This document shows positions 5,905-9,899 of a stretch of DNA of 9,899 bases, piece after piece. The notes under the pieces are model-generated. The model was not told the origin of the DNA. It saw only the letters and a program-made list of their open reading frames with translations, and did no database searches. The position numbers and the translations under genes were made by a program. Origin of the DNA: Clostridiales bacterium (GTDB lineage Bacteria > Bacillota > Clostridia > WRLR01); the NCBI GenBank assembly GCA_031263625.1, contig JAISFK010000326.1, positions 1-9,899 of the forward strand, read 5' to 3'. Positions within the stretch are counted from its first letter, which is position 1. Each line of letters begins with the position of its first letter.

Positions 5905-8457
5905 ATGCAAAAAAGAGCTGCAGTCTTGATTTGCGCCGTGATGCTGGTGTTTTCCGCGGCGTCCATGGCGGCGTATGCGGATTTTCCGGATACGGGCGGC
6001 CACTGGGCGCAGGCGCCGATCGACAGGTGGGCGGGCTATTCGGTGCTGGGAGGCTACACGGACGGCACGTTCGCCCCGGACGGCCTGATCACGCGCGGCG
6101 AGCTGTTCAAGGTGCTCGACGTCGTGTTCAGCTACCAGAAGGACGGCGCGAACATTTTCAGCGATCTGAGCGAGACGGACTGGTACTACGGCCACGTGCT
6201 GAAGCTGACGGGCGCCGGCGTCCTGAACGGATCGGGCGGGCTTGTGAGCGCCAATGACAGCATCACGCGCGAGCAGGCGTTCGCGATGCTCGCGCGCGTG
6301 TTCGAGATCGCGCCGAACGAGCGGGGGCTTGACGGCTTCTCGGACGCTGACGCCGTGTCGGGCTGGGCGCGCGCCGAGGTGGGCGGCCTTGCGGCGAAGG
6401 GCTATGTGCAGGGCAGCGGCGGCGCGCTGAACCCCGGCGGGAACCTGACGCGCGCCGAGGCGGTCCAGGTGCTGGACAACATCATCAAGGGCTACTACAG
6501 CGTCGCGGGCACGTATTCCGTCGATATTGAAGGCGGCGCGGCGCTGGTCAACGTGTCCGGCGTCGATCTGGACGACTCGTTCATAGGCGGCGACCTGTAT
6601 GCGACGCAGGGCCTGAAGGACGGGGAGTTCACGCTGTCCGGCTCGACGCTCGAGGGCACGATGTTCGTGCGCGGCGGCGGCCCGAACAGCATACGGATCC
6701 TCAATTCGAGCGTCGGCGCCGTGTCAGTCAAGACAGACGAGGCGACGGGCGCGGTGCGCGTGGCGACGGAGGGCAGCTCGCTCGTGGGCCCCGTCAGCAT
6801 TGCGGACGGCTCGGCGGGAACCATACTGGCAGGCAGCTTCGAGGAAGTGACGGTCGGCGCGGACACGGTGCTCAGGGTTGGCGAGGGCTCCGAGATCGGG
6901 CACATCGCCGTCGTGGGCGCGGCGGCGATCGTGAACGTCGATAATGGCGCGAAGGTGGAAAGCATCGACATCGGCGCCGGCGCGGACAGCGCGCAGATCG
7001 CCGTGGACGGCGCGGTGGGGCAGATCTCGGTCAGCGCGGGCGAAGCCGTGATCACGGCCGGCGCCGACGGCGAGATCGCCGAAGTCGCGGTAAAGAGCGG
7101 CAGCGCCGAGATAGCGGGCGATGGGGCGGTCGGCGAAGTGACAGTCAGCGCCAGGGCCGAGGCAAAGGTCGAAACAGAGGGCACGAAAATCGAGCGCGAA
7201 ACCAGCTCGTCGTCGTCCACGGCGACGGACAGCTCGAGCACGACGACGACAACGCCCGGCGGTGGCGGAGGCGGCGGCGGCGGGGGCGACAATAGCTCCA
7301 GCGACACGGGCTTGCTGGACGTAGCGGAAGTCGCGAACGCGAAGGTAGTGGCCGAGGAGCTGAGCTACAGCGCGAGCCAGTTTGACGCGCTGACGGCTGC
7401 CAGCGCGAAAGCGGCCGCGGGCGCCATTTTCGCCGCGCGCAACTTGGGCGGCGTGTCATACGTCGTGAACGAAAAGGCGTTTGTGGCGGCCGTCGCGGGA
7501 GATTCGGCCAACCCGGCCGGGACGGACGGCTCCTACAAGTTCACGCTCACGCTGTCGAAGGGCAGCGCGACCGCGGTTGAAACGGTCGAGCTGACGATGG
7601 AAATAGTGGCGGCGACAGCGGATGAGCTCAGCCAGAGCGCGAGCCTGGCCGCAAGCGCCAGCCTCTCGTCCAGCGAAGTCGCGAGCGCAAGCGAAGCGCT
7701 CAGCGAGAGCGTAAGTTTGAGCCTGAGCGTGTCAGCCCTGACCCCATCGGCCAGCGAGAGCGAGAGCGAATCAGTCAGTGAGAGCGAGGCGCTGAGCTCG
7801 AGTTTGAGCACGGCGTTCAGCGCGAGCGAGAGCCTGAGCACGACATTCAGCGAGAGCGAGGCGCTGAGCTCAAGTTTGGCAGACAGCCACAGTCTTTCGT
7901 CCAGCGCAGTTGAGAGCGCAAGCAAGAGCGTGAGTGACGAAACAAGCGAAAGCGAGAGCGTGAGCTCGGCGCAAAGCGCAACGGCAAGCACGAGTACAAG
8001 CTTGGTGCAAAGCGCAACAGCGAGCGCCACGATAAGCGCGAGCGTCGTGGACAGCAAAAACTCAAGCGAAGTGGCAAGCACGAGCGCAAGCAGCGCGAGC
8101 ATAAGCACAAGCGCGAGCATAGCCGCAGGAAAGCTTGGCACGCCTGTTGTGAAAGCTGTCGGAACGTCAACGAACCAGATTGAAATTGAAATGACGACGA
8201 CTACGAACATAGCGGTATTTGAAGTGACGCTGACGACGAACAACTCATCAGTGACCGGACTGCCACCCACGTTTACTGTTCCGTGCGATGGCACAACGAC
8301 CACCATCAACGTAGTTGAGCTGGCAAAATTGGCCGGAGCCAGCATTACGACAACGATCACACTGGATATCGAGGTAAAAGCAATACATACAGGGACGGAA
8401 AGAGCGCTAGATTCGGATGTTGCTATTTTGACCAACAAGGAACTCGATTTCTCGTAA
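5905..8457 (+). CDS. SLH-domain cell-surface protein with Ser-rich stalk
   Basis: This is an 850-residue secreted protein. A signal peptide (1-25, cleavage likely after MAAYA) is followed by three SLH repeats: about 26-75 (FPDTGGHWA...GYTDGTFAPDGLITRGE), 84-137 (FSDLSETDWY...ITREQA) and 143-196 (FSDADAVSGWA...LTRAEA). SLH triplets typically bind pyruvylated wall polymers and so anchor the protein at the surface. Residues ~205-426 are short repeating beta-strand units rich in Gly/Ala/Val, possibly a beta-solenoid. A low-complexity hinge (SSSSSTATDSSSTTTTT, then 10 Gly at 452-461) leads to a ~110-residue domain (465-573), a Ser-rich stalk (574-741) and a C-terminal Thr-rich beta domain (742-850, one Cys). 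The gene has a strong ribosome site and its own terminator. It may be a stalked S-layer-associated protein or adhesin; ligand and glycosylation are unknown. Confidence 0.88.
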   Translation: MQKRAAVLICAVMLVFSAASMAAYADFPDTGGHWAQAPIDRWAGYSVLGGYTDGTFAPDGLITRGELFKVLDVVFSYQKDGANIFSDLSETDWYYGHVLKLTGAGVLNGSGGLVSANDSITREQAFAMLARVFEIAPNERGLDGFSDADAVSGWARAEVGGLAAKGYVQGSGGALNPGGNLTRAEAVQVLDNIIKGYYSVAGTYSVDIEGGAALVNVSGVDLDDSFIGGDLYATQGLKDGEFTLSGSTLEGTMFVRGGGPNSIRILNSSVGAVSVKTDEATGAVRVATEGSSLVGPVSIADGSAGTILAGSFEEVTVGADTVLRVGEGSEIGHIAVVGAAAIVNVDNGAKVESIDIGAGADSAQIAVDGAVGQISVSAGEAVITAGADGEIAEVAVKSGSAEIAGDGAVGEVTVSARAEAKVETEGTKIERETSSSSSTATDSSSTTTTTPGGGGGGGGGGDNSSSDTGLLDVAEVANAKVVAEELSYSASQFDALTAASAKAAAGAIFAARNLGGVSYVVNEKAFVAAVAGDSANPAGTDGSYKFTLTLSKGSATAVETVELTMEIVAATADELSQSASLAASASLSSSEVASASEALSESVSLSLSVSALTPSASESESESVSESEALSSSLSTAFSASESLSTTFSESEALSSSLADSHSLSSSAVESASKSVSDETSESESVSSAQSATASTSTSLVQSATASATISASVVDSKNSSEVASTSASSASISTSASIAAGKLGTPVVKAVGTSTNQIEIEMTTTTNIAVFEVTLTTNNSSVTGLPPTFTVPCDGTTTTINVVELAKLAGASITTTITLDIEVKAIHTGTERALDSDVAILTNKELDFS
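7624..8127 (+). repeat. Ser-rich SES/SAS stalk-coding repeat
   Basis: About 168 codons, more than 40% Ser (mostly AGC), alternate with Glu, Ala, Val, Leu and Thr. There are partial repeats such as SESEALSSSL, which occurs twice (codons about 626-635 and 649-658). The pattern recalls stalks of serine-rich adhesins, which are often O-glycosylated. No glycosyltransferase or accessory Sec genes lie in the window. The biased composition opens long but meaningless antisense frames. Confidence 0.7.
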
Positions 8458-8561
8458 AGGTTGCCTGTCGCGCCTGCGCGGCGACTCCGCGCCGCCGATA
8501 GCCGGCGGCAAATTGGCGGGCCGCGCCAGTGCGCAAGAGCGCCAAACAAGGACTGCACAGC

Positions 8562-8617
8562 ATCCCGCCCCGCCCGCGACTGCATTAGTCGCGGGCGGGG
8601 CGGGATTTGCGTTTTCA
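8562..8617 (+). terminator. Intrinsic terminator of the SLH gene
   Basis: A perfect 20-bp inverted repeat (8562-8581 with 8587-8606) with a 5-nt loop is very GC-rich. A modest T-rich tail follows (TTGCGTTTTC). It lies about 105 bp after the SLH stop. Nothing codes in the gap 8458-8561. Because the stem is perfect it could also slow transcription coming from the opposite strand. Confidence 0.85.
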
Positions 8618-8653
8618 TGCTCGCAGAGCGCCAGCTGTGCGCGTTGCGGCCAA

Positions 8654-8683
8654 TGAAAAGCGGGCGCCGACTGTATGGCGCCC
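8654..8683 (-). terminator. Probable minus-strand terminator for the small gene/Rpn unit
   Basis: Read on the minus strand, GGGCGCC (8683-8677), an 8-nt loop and GGCGCCC (8668-8662) form a 7-bp GC stem followed by GCTTTTC. It sits about 25 bp after the reconstructed stop of the broken small gene and faces the SLH terminator, as expected between convergent units. Confidence 0.55.
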
Positions 8684-8709
8684 ACCCTGCAGCTTAATCA
8701 TTTTCATTT

Positions 8710-8813
8710 TATACTGACGAGCATTTGAATTTACCATAAACGCGAGTCAGTAATACTCGTTTCCTCTGTCCGACCGCAAATTGCGGTCGGAATCCCAATC
8801 GAACACGAGTATA
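8710..8813 (+). mobile_element. 104-bp MITE-like element, copy 2
   Basis: The ends and both stems are identical to copy 1: TACTGAC 8712-8718 with GTCAGTA 8746-8752, and ATACTCGT 8753-8760 with ACGAGTAT 8805-8812. The palindrome is at 8770-8790, with its central base swapped (A) relative to copies 1 and 3 (T). It sits at the stop codon of the small minus-strand gene and replaces it with an extension YTRVRLGFRP... ending at 8709. It is in the same orientation as the other copies and closest in sequence to copy 3. Confidence 0.82.
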
Positions 8814-8920
8814 GTCCGCGCCCTCAAGCAGTTCACCCAGCGCCTTTATTATCTCTTTCGGATCTTCACCTGCGGCCACTTTGGCCGCCACCATTTGCCT
8901 AATCATGCGAATAATCGATC

Positions 8921-9025
8921 TATACTGACGAGCATTTGAATTTTCCATTAACGCGGGTCAGTAATACTCGTTTCCTCTGTCCGACCGCAATTTGCGGTCG
9001 GAATCCCCAATCGAACACGAGTATA
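8921..9025 (+). mobile_element. 105-bp MITE-like element, copy 3
   Basis: Stem 1 is TACTGAC (8923-8929) with GTCAGTA (8957-8963). Stem 2 is ATACTCGT (8964-8971) with ACGAGTAT (9017-9024), with the palindrome at 8981-9001. It has one extra C near 9007 relative to copy 2. It is inserted after codon 6 of the small minus-strand gene, 107 bp from copy 2. Its minus-strand end supplies ATG (8948-8946) and MENSNARQY in frame with the downstream half of that gene. Confidence 0.82.
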
Positions 9026-9042
9026 AACTGATAATCGGTCAT

Positions 9043-9219
9043 TACCTCAACTTCCGCGAGTTTTTGTGCCGCCGCCATCTGCATCACTGCCTTTTCGACT
9101 TGTTGGCAAGCATTATATATTGACCATACGCCTGTTTGCCTTTATCGTCAACGAAGAATCGGACAGCCGGATTGGCCCCGAATTGCCCCCGGTTGCCAAA
9201 TGTGGCCGCGTGCCCTTCG
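9043..9219 (-). other. Gap between Rpn gene and small gene; possible coding remnant
   Basis: Just after the Rpn stop, another minus-strand frame reads without interruption ...NPAVRFFVDDKGKQAYGQYI... to a TGA at about 9085-9087 that overlaps the ATG at 9084. It has no start codon of its own before the Rpn gene, so it is either chance or a decayed gene fragment. No terminator is seen, so the Rpn and small genes may be co-transcribed. Confidence 0.25.
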
Positions 9220-9899
9220 CTATTTGGCGGGAGTTTGCAGGGCGGCCACTTCTTCGGGCGTCAGGCCAGAGTATTCCGCAATTTTGCCAAGCGGGATGCC
9301 GTCTTTCAGCAGGCGCAAGGCAACCTCGTGCGCATTTCTTTTTGCCCCGCTTTTCTCCCCTCGCTTTTCCCCTCGCTTTTCCCCTCGCTTTTCCCCTTCT
9401 CTTGCCCCCCGATTCTCTGCGGCCTTGATCATGCCGGCCTGGCGTATGCGCTCGCTGGTCTCCATGCGCATGATGTCAAGCAGATCGGGGTTGGCGCACG
9501 CCTCGCGGAAGCGCGTCTCAAACTGCTGGAATCCGGGGTTGGTAGTTTCAAACCGGGCAAGCCTGTCGTCCATCGCAATTACCTCCTGCGGCGTTGTTCC
9601 CTTGATATGGGCCTGATACATGGTGTACAGCCAGCACTCGCCGTCGTCGCCGAAGTCCGGCTCGTGCTTCGCGAACCACGGGAGCTGCACGTTGAATATT
9701 TCCAGCTTCTCGTATGCCGCGCGGCGCGGCTCCTTGTCAAAGACAAGGTGGACGGGCTGGAGCCAGTCAGGGTTGTCGCTGCGAATCGGGAAGTCGAGAA
9801 AATTTATTATCACGATGTGCGGAATGGCCTCCGCCATCTCCTCGACGGTGGTTCCCGTAGCCGTGCTCCTGATGACCGCGTATGACAGCTCGGCGAGGT
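9220..9899 (-). CDS. Rpn family recombination-promoting nuclease/putative transposase, 5' end outside window
   Basis: The C-terminal 225 codons are visible, and the frame stays open to the window edge. Family hallmarks seen are ELSYAVIRSTATGTTVEEM, then HIVIINFLDFPIR and a QPVHLVFDKEP...LEIFNVQLPWF stretch, typical of PD-(D/E)XK-type Rpn proteins (PF12784 family). Known Rpn proteins are Mg-dependent DNA endonucleases that raise recombination and resemble transposases, and they are usually multicopy. The N-terminal nuclease core lies mostly outside the window, so catalytic residues cannot be checked. After an Arg/Glu/Lys-rich segment with GEKR repeats, the protein ends in a small helix-turn-helix-like tail (KDGIPLGKIAEYSGLTPEEVAAL) common in the family. 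The stop is TAG at 9220-9222. The ATG at 9837 is internal, not the true start. Confidence 0.85.
   Translation of the reverse strand, partial: LAELSYAVIRSTATGTTVEEMAEAIPHIVIINFLDFPIRSDNPDWLQPVHLVFDKEPRRAAYEKLEIFNVQLPWFAKHEPDFGDDGECWLYTMYQAHIKGTTPQEVIAMDDRLARFETTNPGFQQFETRFREACANPDLLDIMRMETSERIRQAGMIKAAENRGAREGEKRGEKRGEKRGEKSGAKRNAHEVALRLLKDGIPLGKIAEYSGLTPEEVAALQTPAK
9361..9396 (-). repeat. Three perfect 12-bp tandem repeats inside the Rpn gene
   Basis: TCGCTTTTCCCC is repeated three times exactly, with a degenerate unit on each side (9349-9360 and 9397-9408). On the minus strand each unit encodes GEKR in frame. Because 12 is a multiple of 3, gain or loss of units changes linker length without breaking the gene. 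Rpn proteins commonly carry charged Gly/Glu/Lys linkers here. Confidence 0.8.

Larger units (their letters stand above)
8709..9042 (-). pseudogene. Small gene (42 aa reconstructed) broken by two MITE-like elements
   Basis: The ATG at 9042 begins MTDYQF. The frame is then interrupted by copy 3 (8921-9025), continues as RSIIRMIRQMVAAKVAAGED at 8920-8814, and is interrupted again by copy 2 (8710-8813). Removing both copies and keeping one TA at each joint gives exactly 129 nt: 42 codons ending LGELLEGAD plus TAA, whose last base is 8709. A ribosome site GGAAG lies eight bases before the ATG; an in-frame ATG at 9084 (AAGG upstream) would add 14 residues. As it stands, translation from 9042 runs into copy 3 and stops at 8920. 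Short MTDYQF-type proteins are, from memory, known as uncharacterised Firmicutes ORFs; I assign no function. Confidence 0.6.

Noticed and set aside
6495..7307. Minus-strand open frame of 270 codons with a poly-Pro start
   Set aside because: It is the mirror of the poly-Gly and GC-rich beta-repeat coding sequence; no domain is recognisable.
7533..8618. Long minus-strand open frame (361 codons) antisense to the SLH gene
   Set aside because: It is opened by the AGC/GAG-biased Ser-rich repeat. Its product is Leu/Ala/Ser low complexity, and the plus strand has a signal peptide, SLH domains and a ribosome site.
8710..9025. CRISPR or integron-like attC sites
   Set aside because: There are only two close copies of a 104-105-bp element. 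The third is 3 kb away, and excision restores a gene and a terminator, which fits transposable insertion rather than an array.
9136..9885. Plus-strand frame of 249 codons opposite the Rpn gene
   Set aside because: The minus strand carries recognisable Rpn sequence; the plus frame shows repeated SLFPSLFP from the 12-bp repeat.

Overview
The window is GC-rich, and its gene content points to a Bacillota (Firmicutes)-type bacterium, perhaps an uncultured member of the Clostridia or a related class. Supporting features are strong GGAGG-type ribosome sites, a protein with N-terminal S-layer homology (SLH) domains, an adaptor/ATPase/permease export operon of the kind common in Gram-positives, and an Rpn-family (PD-(D/E)XK) nuclease/transposase gene. 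Species cannot be named from the sequence alone.

Layout, left to right. (i) 1-543 (+): the 3' end of an unrecognised gene with a Pro/Glu-rich linker. (ii) 817-1500 (-): a cyclase/kynurenine-formamidase-superfamily hydrolase. Its last codons and stop are echoed three more times in imperfect tandem just downstream (701-840). (iii) 1815-5389 (+): a three-gene operon for a MacAB/YknXYZ-like ABC exporter, made of a membrane-fusion adaptor, an ATPase and an FtsX/MacB permease. It is followed by an intrinsic terminator stem at 5517-5548. (iv) 5905-8457 (+): a secreted 850-aa protein with three SLH repeats, a beta-rich repetitive region, a poly-Gly hinge, a Ser-rich stalk and a C-terminal domain. A strong terminator with a perfect 20-bp stem follows. 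(v) 8709-9899 (-): a broken 42-codon small gene and an Rpn-family gene that runs off the window edge.

The most interesting signal is a family of three 104-105-bp repeats (5548-5651, 8710-8813, 8921-9025), all in the same orientation. Each is flanked by TATA, consistent with TA target duplication. Each is tiled by two abutting stem-loops whose stems are identical in all copies: TACTGAC/GTCAGTA, then ATACTCGT/ACGAGTAT enclosing a 21-nt palindrome. Removing each copy and leaving one TA gives sensible sequence at all three sites. At copy 1 it rejoins the exporter operon's terminator stem to its T-tract. At copies 2 and 3 it restores one continuous 42-codon ORF with its own stop. These are best read as non-autonomous MITE-like elements, similar in concept to RUP, Correia and ERIC elements. 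Read on the minus strand, each copy ends with ATG and the codons for MENSNARQY, so it carries a portable start codon. At copy 3 this start is in frame with the downstream half of the gene it broke.
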